41,955 bases of DNA from Acidobacteriaceae bacterium (lineage in GTDB: Bacteria; Acidobacteriota; Terriglobia; Terriglobales; Acidobacteriaceae): NCBI GenBank assembly GCA_025360645.1, contig JANYBT010000146.1:1-41955 (forward strand). Direction: 5' to 3'. Both the position numbers and the translations under genes were made by a program. This document shows positions 1-7,127 of this stretch, one piece after another; position 1 is the first letter of the stretch; each line of letters begins with the position of its first letter. The notes beneath the pieces are model-generated. The model was given only the letters and a program-made list of their open reading frames with translations, was not told the origin of the DNA and did no database searches.

Positions 1-12
1 TATTTTTGTAAT

Positions 13-29
13 AGTGTAAAATCTACACT
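13..29 (+). terminator. Inverted repeat followed by a T-run
   Basis: A perfect 6-bp inverted repeat, AGTGTA and TACACT, surrounds a 5-base spacer. It is followed after one G by six T (31-36). This has the shape of a weak intrinsic terminator for a plus-strand gene to the left. The stem is AT-rich and short, so an operator is also possible. Confidence 0.3.
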
Positions 30-43
30 GTTTTTTGGATTTT

Positions 44-55
44 GCGTTTAAACGC
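44..55. repeat. Perfect 12-bp palindrome
   Basis: GCGTTTAAACGC is its own reverse complement. It lies 14 bases after the inverted repeat at 13-29, in a gene-free AT-rich stretch. It could be a protein-binding site; nothing identifies the protein. Confidence 0.4.
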
Positions 56-381
56 GTTCTAAGGCCCCTCAAGTGGTCGAGATGACCTTCTAGGCCTCCC
101 GGGGTGATGGATGGCCGCCACGGTCTCTAGAATCGCACTACGGTGGTTTGTAGACGATGATGGTGATGCCTATTTCGGGGCTGGGAAATGCATTCGAGTC
201 GATCTGGCGGCTGCAACTCGCCTAAGTCCTGCGCAATCAGGGTGTTACGCCTAATGTGCAATATAGTTGCGCAATTGTACAGCTTTCTGAACGTAGGCGG
301 CAGGTCTTTCGCGCCCATTCTTCCAGAAGAAAAGGGATTAACTACTTTTGGAAACGCTCAAGTTCTGTACTCCCCGATACT

Positions 382-1563
382 TTAGAACGCGTCAATCCCG
401 GTCACGCTCTGGCCGATGATGAGCGAGTGGATGTCGTGGGTGCCTTCGTAGGTCTTCACCGACTCCAGGTTCATCATGTGGCGCATGATGGGGTAATCGT
501 CGGCCACGCCGTTGGCGCCCAGAATGTCGCGGGAGAGGCGGGCGCACTCCAGTGCCATCCACACATTGTTGCGCTTGGCCATGGAGATGTGGTGCGGCTT
601 GACCTTGCCCGCATCTTTCAGCTTGCTCACTTGCAGCGCCAGCAGTTGAGCCTTGGTGATTTCGCTGATCATCCAGGTGAGTTTGTCTTGCACCAGTTGG
701 TGTGAGGCGATGGGCTGATCGCGCCACTGTTTTCGTAGCAGTGCGTATTGCAGGGCGCAGTCATAGCAGGCCATGGCGGCACCAATCGCTCCCCAAGCGA
801 TGCCGTAGCGCGCCTGGTTCAAGCACATCAGCGGAGACTTCAGGCCGCCCGAGCCGGGCAGCAGGTTCGATTCGGGGATGCGCACATCCTGCAACGAAAG
901 GCCCGAGGTGACCGAAGCGCGCAGCGACCACTTGCCGTGAATGTCGTCGGCCTTGAAGCCGGGGCGGTCGGTCTCGACGAGGAATCCGCGGATCTTGTCG
1001 CCTTCGTCGTCCACCTTGGTCCAGATAATGGCGACATCGGCGATGGAGCCGGAGGTGATCCACATTTTTTCGCCGTTGAGCACGTATTCGTTGCCGGATT
1101 TACGGGCGCGGGTGCGCATGCCGCCGGGATTGGAGCCGAAGTCGGGTTCGGTGAGGCCGAAGCATCCCAGCTTTTCGCCCTTGGCCATGGCGGGGAGCCA
1201 GGTATTTTTCTGTTCGTCGCTGCCGAAGGTGTAGATGGGATACATCACCAGCGCCGACTGCACGCTGACGAAGCTGCGCACGCCGGAGTCGCCGCGCTCC
1301 AGTTCCTGGGTGACCAGGCCGTACTCGACATTGTTCATGCCGGCGCAGCCATAGCCTTTGAGCGACGCGCCGAAGAAGCCGAGTTCGCCCATGGGCTTGA
1401 CCAGTTCGCGCGGAAAACGCCCGGCGCGGTTGCACTCTTCGATGATAGGGATGAGGTTGTCTTCAATGAACTGGCGCGCGGTGGAGCGGACCAGGCACTC
1501 GTCGTCGGTGAGCAGCGAATCGAACTCGATAAAATCAACGCCCTTAAACTTGATGGCCGGCAT
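382..1563 (-). CDS. gcdH: Glutaryl-CoA dehydrogenase (acyl-CoA dehydrogenase family)
   Basis: FAD enzyme that oxidises glutaryl-CoA and, in the common form, decarboxylates it to crotonyl-CoA; cytoplasmic, with electrons passed to ETF. The 393 residues match the family from end to end. Marks of GCDH rather than generic acyl-CoA dehydrogenases are the VRSFVSVQS stretch with the substrate-carboxylate arginine (about residue 96), CFGLTEPDFGS, RYGIAWG, and YEGTHDIH with the catalytic glutamate (about residue 373). The start is ATG at 1563 because AAGGGG sits 7 bases upstream; an in-frame TTG at 1569 would leave almost no spacing. It is divergent from the thiolase gene. Non-decarboxylating GCDHs exist in anaerobes and cannot be excluded by eye. 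Confidence 0.93.
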   Translation of the reverse strand: MPAIKFKGVDFIEFDSLLTDDECLVRSTARQFIEDNLIPIIEECNRAGRFPRELVKPMGELGFFGASLKGYGCAGMNNVEYGLVTQELERGDSGVRSFVSVQSALVMYPIYTFGSDEQKNTWLPAMAKGEKLGCFGLTEPDFGSNPGGMRTRARKSGNEYVLNGEKMWITSGSIADVAIIWTKVDDEGDKIRGFLVETDRPGFKADDIHGKWSLRASVTSGLSLQDVRIPESNLLPGSGGLKSPLMCLNQARYGIAWGAIGAAMACYDCALQYALLRKQWRDQPIASHQLVQDKLTWMISEITKAQLLALQVSKLKDAGKVKPHHISMAKRNNVWMALECARLSRDILGANGVADDYPIMRHMMNLESVKTYEGTHDIHSLIIGQSVTGIDAF

Positions 1564-1772
1564 GGACAATCCCCTTGGGTGAGCCGAGGGCTCAGGTGAA
1601 AACTTTACAGTTTAGCAGATGGGGAGGGTGGGCGGTCGCCGCAGAGCATTCACAAAGCGATCGCAAGCGCCGACGGCAATTGGCGCGAGGCTTATCGACG
1701 CTGCTAGACTAGCTGGTTTGGTTGAGGAGCGGATCCGGTTTATTTCCGGGACGCGAGCTTCGTCCATCAAAA

Positions 1773-1817
1773 TTCCCAGTTCGTTAGTTCCCAGTTCATT
1801 AATTCCCAGTTCATTCT
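1773..1817. repeat. Three tandem 15-bp repeats
   Basis: Three direct copies of TTCCCAGTTCRTTAR-like units lie at 1773-1787, 1788-1802 and 1803-1817, differing at one to three positions. The array ends 13 bases before the thiolase ATG at 1831, so it lies in the thiolase 5' leader. It may be a slippage-prone spacer or a binding-site array. Confidence 0.75.
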
Positions 1818-1830
1818 CGATAAGGAAATC

Positions 1831-3030
1831 ATGCTGAAGCCTCAGGACATTGCTATCGTAAGCGGCGCGCGAACGCCGTTTGGACGCTATTGCGGGAAGC
1901 TCAAAAACTTTACTGCGCAGGAGCTGGGTGCCATCGCGGCCAAGGGGGCTATCGCGCGCGCCGGACTCGAGCCGGGCGATTTTGATCACGTCGTGTTTGG
2001 CAACGCCCAGCAGACTTCCGGCGACGCGATTTATGGCGCGCGCCATGTCGGGCTGAAGGCGGGACTGCCCATTGAGACTCCGGCGCTGACGGTGAACCGG
2101 TTGTGCGGCAGCGGGATGCAGTCCATCGTCAACGCGGCGCAGATGATCCAGCTTGGCGAGGCCAACATCGTGCTGGCCGGCGGGATGGAGGCGATGTCGC
2201 AGGCTCCGTTCACTATTCGCGGGCGCGACGGATTTACGCTGGCGGCGGGCGGCAAGCTGGAAGATTCGCTGATGGTGGCGCTGCTCGATAGCCAGTGCGG
2301 GCTGTACATGGCCAACACCGCCGAGCTGTATGGCGAGCAGCAGGGAATTACGCGGCAGGCGCAGGATGAATTCGCCATCCGTTCGCAACAGGCCGCGGAG
2401 GAAGCGTATAAGACGGGACGCATTCAGGAAGAGCTGGTGCCGGTGGATTTGCGCAATGCAAAAGGCGAGGCTACGGGAGAGCAGCTGGCCGAGGATGACC
2501 ATCGGCGCCCGACGACCACGATGGAAGGCTTGGCGAAGCTGAAGCCGGCGTTTGGGAAAAACGGCACGGTGACGGCGGGAAACGCCAGCGGCATCGTGGA
2601 TGGCGGCGCGGCGGTAGTGGTGATGTCGCTCGACGAGGCCGCCAAGCGCGGGAAGAAGCCGTTGGGACGGATTGTGAGTTGGGGCATCGCAGGCGTGGAC
2701 CCGAAGGTGATGGGACGCGGGCCGGTTCCCGCAACCAGGATTGCGTTGCAGAAGGCCGGGATGACGCTCGACCAGATTGATTTGATCGAAGTGAATGAGG
2801 CGTTCGCCGCGCAGTATCTGGGAGTGGAAAAAGAGTTGGGACTCGACCGCAGCAAAGTGAACGTGAACGGCGGGGCGATTGCGTTGGGACATCCGCTGGG
2901 CGCGACGGGCACGCGGCTCGTGATGACGGTGCTGTATGAATTGCGGCGGAGGGGCAAGAAGTACGGGCTGACGACCGCGTGCATCGGCGGTGGGCAGGGG
3001 ATTGCGATGGTGGTGGAGAGTCTTCAGTAA
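1831..3030 (+). CDS. Acetyl-CoA C-acetyltransferase (thiolase)
   Basis: Type II thiolase that splits acetoacetyl-CoA (or a longer 3-ketoacyl-CoA) with CoA, or runs in reverse. At 399 residues it has normal length. The nucleophilic cysteine is C92 in NRLCGSG, the catalytic histidine is H354 in GHPLGATG, and the second cysteine is C384 in CIGGGQG; NEAFA (about 322-326) is also present. AAGGAA lies just upstream of the ATG. The neighbours (glutaryl-CoA dehydrogenase, hydroxybutyryl-CoA dehydrogenase, enoyl-CoA hydratase) favour acetoacetyl-CoA as the main substrate. Long open frames on the opposite strand here are shadows of GC-rich coding sequence. Confidence 0.93.
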   Translation: MLKPQDIAIVSGARTPFGRYCGKLKNFTAQELGAIAAKGAIARAGLEPGDFDHVVFGNAQQTSGDAIYGARHVGLKAGLPIETPALTVNRLCGSGMQSIVNAAQMIQLGEANIVLAGGMEAMSQAPFTIRGRDGFTLAAGGKLEDSLMVALLDSQCGLYMANTAELYGEQQGITRQAQDEFAIRSQQAAEEAYKTGRIQEELVPVDLRNAKGEATGEQLAEDDHRRPTTTMEGLAKLKPAFGKNGTVTAGNASGIVDGGAAVVVMSLDEAAKRGKKPLGRIVSWGIAGVDPKVMGRGPVPATRIALQKAGMTLDQIDLIEVNEAFAAQYLGVEKELGLDRSKVNVNGGAIALGHPLGATGTRLVMTVLYELRRRGKKYGLTTACIGGGQGIAMVVESLQ

Positions 3031-3130
3031 GCAGCTGGCGGTGCCCAGCAGCAATCGGCGAAGGGTGGGGCATCCGGCGTGGGATGGCCACTTCTTCTTG
3101 TTTTGAGAAAATCATTCTTCGAGATAAACG

Positions 3131-3161
3131 TTGCGATCCAATTGGGCGTTTGCCATATAAT
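3131..3161 (+). promoter_or_regulatory. Candidate promoter for a leaderless gene
   Basis: A perfect TATAAT lies at 3156-3161, with TTGCGA at 3131-3136 as a possible -35 (19-base spacing, slightly long). A start site 7 bases after the -10 box would fall on the GTG codon at 3168, so the transcript of the small gene would carry no leader. Confidence 0.5.
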
Positions 3162-3167
3162 TCGCGA

Positions 3168-3359
3168 GTGCTCACAGAAGAAGACAAGCAGTGGATCAGC
3201 GAACGGCTGGAGAAGGTGGAAACCACCCTGCTCACCGAGTTTCCTAAGTGGGCGTCCCCGGTGGAGTTGCGTCAGCGAAGCCATGCCGCAGCGCTTCGCG
3301 CGCTGGATGCCGAAGCTGAGTCTCTCGCGGACCGGCTCAAGAATCTCGAAGGCCGCTGA
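3168..3359 (+). CDS. Small conserved helical protein of unknown function
   Basis: This encodes 63 residues rich in Glu, Leu, Arg and Ala, almost certainly helical, with a coiled-coil-like heptad pattern (ERLEKVETTLL, then LDAEAESLADRLKNLEGR). The central element FPKWASPVELRQRSHAAALRALD resembles small proteins I associate with acidobacterial genomes; that is recall, not a search. There is no membrane segment or signal peptide. The start is taken as GTG at 3168 because a TATAAT box ends 6 bases before it and no Shine-Dalgarno sequence is seen. A longer in-frame upstream extension overlaps the thiolase end and looks non-coding. Function unknown. Confidence 0.65.
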   Translation: MLTEEDKQWISERLEKVETTLLTEFPKWASPVELRQRSHAAALRALDAEAESLADRLKNLEGR

Positions 3360-3492
3360 TCGGGACTTTTATTTCCTCGCTCTCTTCTCGCTCCGCCTCC
3401 TGTTGTCAAATTCAGCGCCCTGAGAGCCACTGTGGAACGCAGCGAGCCACGCGCTTGCCAGCGCGAAGAAACCGCGCTAGGGTTGTAGGCGT

Positions 3493-3705
3493 ATGGACGA
3501 TTTGCGAAGCCAGATCAAGAGCCTGTCCGCTGCCGAGAAGGCAGAGCTTCTGGATACGGTCTGGGAGAGCCTGGAAGCGGACGCGGTATCGCTGACGGAT
3601 GCGCAGAGGGCGGAGCTTGATTACCGAATCACTCGGCATGAGCAAGACTCTTCCAATGTCATCCCGTGGCAGCAAGTCAGGGCGGGACTGTTAAAGAAAC
3701 CGTGA
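3493..3705 (+). CDS. Addiction-module antitoxin (Unstab_antitox family, RelB/ParD-like)
   Basis: A 70-residue protein matching the 'putative addiction module component' family. It has an N-terminal helix (LSAAEKAELLDTVWESLE), the typical LTDAQRAELD..I.RHEQD centre, and the C-terminal VIPWQQVRAGLLKK signature. Such proteins neutralise a ParE/RelE-type toxin encoded just downstream. Here the TGA stop overlaps the GTG of the toxin gene (GTGA at 3702-3705), the usual coupled arrangement, but that toxin is truncated. The antitoxin itself looks intact. It now sits directly upstream of the 3-hydroxybutyryl-CoA dehydrogenase gene and may share its transcript. Confidence 0.85.
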   Translation: MDDLRSQIKSLSAAEKAELLDTVWESLEADAVSLTDAQRAELDYRITRHEQDSSNVIPWQQVRAGLLKKP

Positions 3706-3851
3706 CACTCCCGGTCGTTTGGACACCAGAGGCGAATGAGGATTTGCTGGAAGCGCGGGCATGGTATGACAACATTCGCCCGGAGCTCGGAGTTCCAAGA
3801 AAGCATTCATTATGGAAATCAAAAAAGTTGGCGTACTGGGTTGCGGGCTGA
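3702..3851 (+). pseudogene. Truncated ParE/RelE-family toxin
   Basis: The frame opens at GTG 3702, overlapping the antitoxin stop. It encodes a typical ParE N-terminus, VVWTPEANEDLLEARAWYD followed by NIRPELG: the first strand and helical hairpin of the fold. After about 30 residues the similarity stops (near 3792), and the frame runs into the leader and start of the hydroxybutyryl-CoA dehydrogenase gene, ending at 3851 with 49 codons. Family members are about 95-105 residues, so the C-terminal two thirds, including the ribosome- or gyrase-directed sheet, are missing. The remnant overlaps the dehydrogenase start by 40 bases and could feed ribosomes into it. Confidence 0.75.
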
Positions 3852-4705
3852 TGGGGTCGGGGATTGCGCAGGTGGCGGCGATGGCGGGATTCGACGTGAC
3901 GGCGCTCGAAGTGGAGCAAAAGTATTTGGACAAGGGCTTTGCCGGGATTGAGAAATCGCTGGCGAAGTTTGTCGAGCGCGGGCCGGAGAAGGGCGGCATC
4001 ACCGCGCAGCAAAAAGACGAGGCGCGGGCGCATCTGAAGGGGACGACGAACAAACAGGACCTGGCGGATTGCGACATTATCATCGAAGCCATTATTGAGA
4101 ACGTGCCGCAGAAAAAAGAAATGTACACATCGCTCGACGGCATCGTTAAGAAGGAATGCATTTTTGCGACCAACACTTCGTCCATCTGCGTGACTGAGCT
4201 GTTGGGCGCCACCAAGCGTCCGGAGCGGTTCATTGGGCTGCATTTTTTTAATCCGGTGCCGCTGATGAAGCTGGTGGAAGTGGTGCGGACCATCGCCACC
4301 GACGGCGAAGTGTATGAGACCGCCTACGAATTCGCCAAGAAGCTGGGCAAGGTCCCGGTGCGGACGTCGGACAAGACCGGATTCATTGTGAACCGGTTGC
4401 TGGTGCCGTATTTGCTGGACGCGATTCGCGCCTATGAAGAAGGCGTGGGATCGATTGAAGACATTGACAACGCCATGAAGCTGGGCTGCGGCTATCCGAT
4501 GGGGCCGTTCACGCTGCTGGATTTCGTGGGCCTGGATACGACCTACTACATCACGCACGTGATGCACGACGAATTCAAGGAGCGCCGCTTCGCCTCGCCG
4601 CCGCTCCTGAAGCGTATGGTGATGGCGGGGTGGTATGGGCGGAAGTCGGGCAAAGGGTTTTATGATTACGCGGACCCGGCGAAACCGGTGGCGGGAAGGT
4701 TCTAA
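3812..4705 (+). CDS. hbd: 3-hydroxybutyryl-CoA dehydrogenase
   Basis: Oxidises (S)-3-hydroxybutyryl-CoA to acetoacetyl-CoA with NAD(P)+ in the cytoplasm. The 297 residues give the normal single-enzyme length (not a FadB fusion). The Rossmann motif is GCGLMGSG (residues 10-17). The catalytic pair is H144 in GLHFFNPVP and E156 in LVEVV. The C-terminal domain has GFIVNRLLVPYL, YPMGPFTLLD and SGKGFYDY. The ribosome site is weak (AAGAAAG), which fits coupling to the truncated toxin frame that overlaps its start. It acts between the enoyl-CoA hydratase and the thiolase of this locus. Confidence 0.94.
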   Translation: MEIKKVGVLGCGLMGSGIAQVAAMAGFDVTALEVEQKYLDKGFAGIEKSLAKFVERGPEKGGITAQQKDEARAHLKGTTNKQDLADCDIIIEAIIENVPQKKEMYTSLDGIVKKECIFATNTSSICVTELLGATKRPERFIGLHFFNPVPLMKLVEVVRTIATDGEVYETAYEFAKKLGKVPVRTSDKTGFIVNRLLVPYLLDAIRAYEEGVGSIEDIDNAMKLGCGYPMGPFTLLDFVGLDTTYYITHVMHDEFKERRFASPPLLKRMVMAGWYGRKSGKGFYDYADPAKPVAGRF

Positions 4706-4717
4706 AAGCGAACCAGG

Positions 4718-4909
4718 TTAGCGGGAGTAGATTTCGCGGCGGTGGCCAATGCGGAGTACGAGGACGACGAGCCGGTCGGTTTCAAGCGAGCAAATCAAGC
4801 GGTAGTCTCCCACGCGATATTTCCAAAGCCCGCTCAGGGTGCCTTGAAGACTGGCTCCAATCTGTTGCGGATCGGCAAGTTTTGCGACGCGCTCGCTGAG
4901 AAACTTCAT
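4718..4909 (-). pseudogene. RelE-family mRNA interferase lacking its N-terminus
   Basis: This 63-codon frame matches the C-terminal two thirds of RelE/ParE toxins: MKFLSERVAKLADP, then LWKYRVGDYRLICS, then LVLRIGHRREIY. Full-length relatives have about 25 more N-terminal residues ahead of 'KFLSERV'. Upstream in the same frame ATC, CAA and ACG extend the similarity slightly, then TAA ends it. The 5' part and any antitoxin have therefore been lost at the junction with the enoyl-CoA hydratase gene. The positively charged active-site end (R...HRRE) is retained. Translation of the short form from ATG 4909 is possible, but a working toxin is unlikely. Confidence 0.7.
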
Positions 4910-4952
4910 GATTTGCGTTTACTCTGAAATCAAAGACAGGAAGTCGATTCTT

Positions 4953-5735
4953 ATGGCATACGAAAACATCTTACTGGAAAAGAAAAACTCGATCGCTTAC
5001 GTCACCATCAACCGGCCAACCAAGCTGAATGCGCTCAACATGGCGACCATGGAAGAGTTGCGGACGGCGTTTACCGACATCAAGGACGACGCCTCCATTC
5101 GCGTCGCGATCATTACCGGGTCGGGCGAAAAGGCATTCATCGCAGGCGCGGATATTGGCGAACTGGCTAAGCACAATGCAGTGAGCGCCAAGGAATACAC
5201 GCATCGCGGACAGTCGGTGCTCGACTTGATTGAGAACCTGGGCAAGCCGGTGATCGCATGCATCAATGGCTATGCCTTTGGCGGCGGATGCGAGCTGGCG
5301 ATGGCGTGCACGATGCGTCTGGCCAGCGACAACGCGAAGTTGGGCCAGCCCGAAGTGAAGCTGGGCATCATGCCGGGATACGGCGGCACGCAGCGGCTGC
5401 CGCGGCTGGTGGGCAAGGGCATTGCTATGCAGATGAACCTGGCTGGCGAGCCGATCACCGCGCAGGAAGCGCATCGCATCGGCTTGGTGAATGAAGTGAC
5501 GGCGCAGGCGGACTTGATTCCGCGGGCTGAGGCTATTGCGGCGAAGATCGTCGCCAACGCGCCGCTGGCGGTGCAGTACGCGATGGAGGCGGTGAACAAA
5601 GGCATGGAGATGACTTTGGCGGAAGGGCTCTATCTGGAGGCGGTGCTATTCGGGGTGTGCTGCGCGACGGAGGACAAGACCGAAGGCACGACTGCATTTC
5701 TGGAAAAGCGTCCGGCGCAGTTCAAGGGCAAGTGA
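4953..5735 (+). CDS. Enoyl-CoA hydratase (crotonase)
   Basis: Hydrates crotonyl-CoA and other 2-enoyl-CoAs to (S)-3-hydroxyacyl-CoA. The 260 residues have the usual crotonase length. The oxyanion-hole segments are FIAGADI (62-68) and NGYAFGGGCELA. Both catalytic glutamates are present: E114 in GGGCELA and E134 in GQPEVKLG. The protein ends in the canonical FLEKRPAQFKGK. The start is ATG 4953, preceded by AGGAAG 9 bases upstream; an in-frame ATG at 4908 would add 15 unlike residues and overlap the toxin remnant. It lies 15 bases upstream of the ribH fusion gene and is probably co-transcribed with it. Confidence 0.94.
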   Translation: MAYENILLEKKNSIAYVTINRPTKLNALNMATMEELRTAFTDIKDDASIRVAIITGSGEKAFIAGADIGELAKHNAVSAKEYTHRGQSVLDLIENLGKPVIACINGYAFGGGCELAMACTMRLASDNAKLGQPEVKLGIMPGYGGTQRLPRLVGKGIAMQMNLAGEPITAQEAHRIGLVNEVTAQADLIPRAEAIAAKIVANAPLAVQYAMEAVNKGMEMTLAEGLYLEAVLFGVCCATEDKTEGTTAFLEKRPAQFKGK

Positions 5736-5750
5736 GCGTAATCTGAATTC

Positions 5751-6698
5751 ATGCTAAAGTCTTTGCATCTGGGTCGTTACGTGAAGAAGCGGGAAGACCT
5801 GCGTCGAGTGGCGGGATTTCTGGGGGCGATTGGATTCGAGCCGGTGGCGAGTGAACCGCATCGGTCAATTACGCTGGCGGCGCCAGCTGGCCTGATCAGC
5901 TTCAACGTGCTGACCAAGGAATATCCGCCAGAGTTCCAGGAGCGTTTGCAGGACGTGCATCGGCTGCTGGTGATTGAGGTCACCAATCCCGACACCATCT
6001 TTGAGGTTGCCCAGCAGGAGCGGTTCGAAGTCCTGAATGATTCGGTTTCGGCGACTACCGGAGAACGAAGTTTCTCGCTGGTGCTGCCGGGGGAAATAAT
6101 TCTCACAGTGCGTGGAGTCGCGCCAGAATCTCTAGCGGCGCTGGAAGGGAAGCTCGATGCCAGCGGCAAACGTTTTGCGCTGGTGGTGGCCAGGTTCAAT
6201 GCATTTATCACCGACCGTTTGCTGGCGGGGGCACTGACCGCGCTGCGCCAGACGGGGGCGCGCAACCAGGACCTCGAAGTGATGCGCGTACCCGGAGCTT
6301 TCGAAATTCCCTCCGCCGCTCGCATGTTGGCGGAAAGCAAAAAGTACGATGCGATCATTTGCATCGGCTGCCTGCTGCGGGGCGATACCGCGCACTACGA
6401 TGTCATCGTCAACGAAGTGACGCGGGGCATTGGGCAGTCAGCTCAGGAGACGGGCGTCCCGCATGCCTTCGGCGTGCTCACTTGCGACACTCTGGAGCAA
6501 GCGATTGATCGGGCTGGCTTGAAGATGGGGAATAAGGGGTACGAAGCGGCGTTGGCCGCGGTGGAAATGGCGAGCCTGCAGAAGGAAGCTCGCGGCACGG
6601 CGAGCGGAAGGCCGAAAATAGTTAAAGCGAAGGCAAAGCATCCGATGCGGAAGGCGAAAGCCGGGAAAGCGAAGCCGGCCCAGCGTGAGAAGCGCTAG
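5751..6698 (+). CDS. ribH: 6,7-dimethyl-8-ribityllumazine synthase with N-terminal glyoxalase-like domain
   Basis: The penultimate riboflavin step joins 5-amino-6-ribitylaminouracil with dihydroxybutanone phosphate. Residues about 132-278 form a complete RibH: KRFALVVARFNAFIT, PGAFEIP, CLLRGDTAHYD with the catalytic histidine H215, FGVLTCDTLEQA and NKGYEAALAA. RibH is normally about 155 residues, but this protein has 315. Residues 1-125 look like one VOC/glyoxalase-type half (LHLGRYVKKREDLRRVAGFLGAIGFE at the start, GEIILTVRGV at the end). Residues 279-315 are a Lys/Ala/Pro/Arg-rich tail. No frameshift or in-frame start at the domain border was found, so a true fusion is likely. It lies 15 bases after the enoyl-CoA hydratase gene and is convergent with nusB, overlapping it by 4 bases. 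The role of the extra domain is unknown. Confidence 0.88.
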   Translation: MLKSLHLGRYVKKREDLRRVAGFLGAIGFEPVASEPHRSITLAAPAGLISFNVLTKEYPPEFQERLQDVHRLLVIEVTNPDTIFEVAQQERFEVLNDSVSATTGERSFSLVLPGEIILTVRGVAPESLAALEGKLDASGKRFALVVARFNAFITDRLLAGALTALRQTGARNQDLEVMRVPGAFEIPSAARMLAESKKYDAIICIGCLLRGDTAHYDVIVNEVTRGIGQSAQETGVPHAFGVLTCDTLEQAIDRAGLKMGNKGYEAALAAVEMASLQKEARGTASGRPKIVKAKAKHPMRKAKAGKAKPAQREKR

Positions 6699-7123
6699 GC
6701 GCTTGCCGCCGGTTTTTCTCCGAGGCCGCGGCCAATGCTATCCAGCACGCCATTGATAAACTGCAGCGACTCGGAACTGGAATACTTGCGCGCGATTTCG
6801 ATGGCTTCATTCATCACGACCGGACGTGGAGTGTCGGGGTATCCCAGGAATTCAGCGACCGCCTCTCGCAGGATGTTGCGGTCTACCGCCGCCATGCGAT
6901 CCATGCGCCAGTGCTGAGCGTGGCTTTCGATGATGCGGTCGATTTCTTCTGCGCGCTCGATGGCGAGCCGGAACAAGTCTTCGGCAAATCCGCGCACTTC
7001 GCGGTCGACATTGCTGCGCTCGGCCCAGAAGGTGCGGCGCACCTCATCCGCAGTCTGCTTTCCCATGTCGGCCTGGAAGAGCATCTGCAACACCAACTCG
7101 CGGGATTTTCGGCGGGTGCCCAT
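6695..7123 (-). CDS. nusB: Transcription antitermination factor NusB
   Basis: All-helical RNA-binding protein that, with NusE (S10), binds boxA in rRNA operon transcripts. At 142 residues it has normal length. It begins GTRRKSRELVLQMLFQAD, and the family core is seen in WRMDRMAAVDRNILREAVAEF, VVMNEAIEIARKYSS and FINGVLDSI. Its stop shares the CTAG palindrome at 6695-6698 with the stop of ribH on the other strand. It starts 4 bases after the lipoprotein gene stop, so it is translationally coupled to that gene. ribH and nusB usually point the same way; here they are tail to tail. Confidence 0.93.
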   Translation of the reverse strand: MGTRRKSRELVLQMLFQADMGKQTADEVRRTFWAERSNVDREVRGFAEDLFRLAIERAEEIDRIIESHAQHWRMDRMAAVDRNILREAVAEFLGYPDTPRPVVMNEAIEIARKYSSSESLQFINGVLDSIGRGLGEKPAASA

Positions 7124-7127
7124 AGTG

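Larger units (their letters stand above)
1..381. other. Gene-free left edge
   Basis: No convincing coding region is seen here. Short open frames exist on both strands but show no recognisable motif or good ribosome site. The first 60 bases are AT-rich compared with the rest of the window and hold two inverted repeats, listed separately. The 3' end of gcdH closes the region at 382, so this is the area downstream of gcdH and of whatever gene lies to the left. Confidence 0.5.

Noticed and set aside
243-285. Resemblance to a XerCD dif site (CGCCTAATGTGCAATATAGTT)
   Set aside because: One arm is loosely similar, but the other arm does not match the consensus, so the similarity is not better than chance.
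748-1599. 283-codon plus-strand open frame over gcdH
   Set aside because: Antisense shadow of glutaryl-CoA dehydrogenase, with no recognisable protein features.
1612-3054. 480-codon minus-strand open frame over the thiolase gene
   Set aside because: It is a shadow of GC-rich coding sequence; the opposite strand has every thiolase motif.
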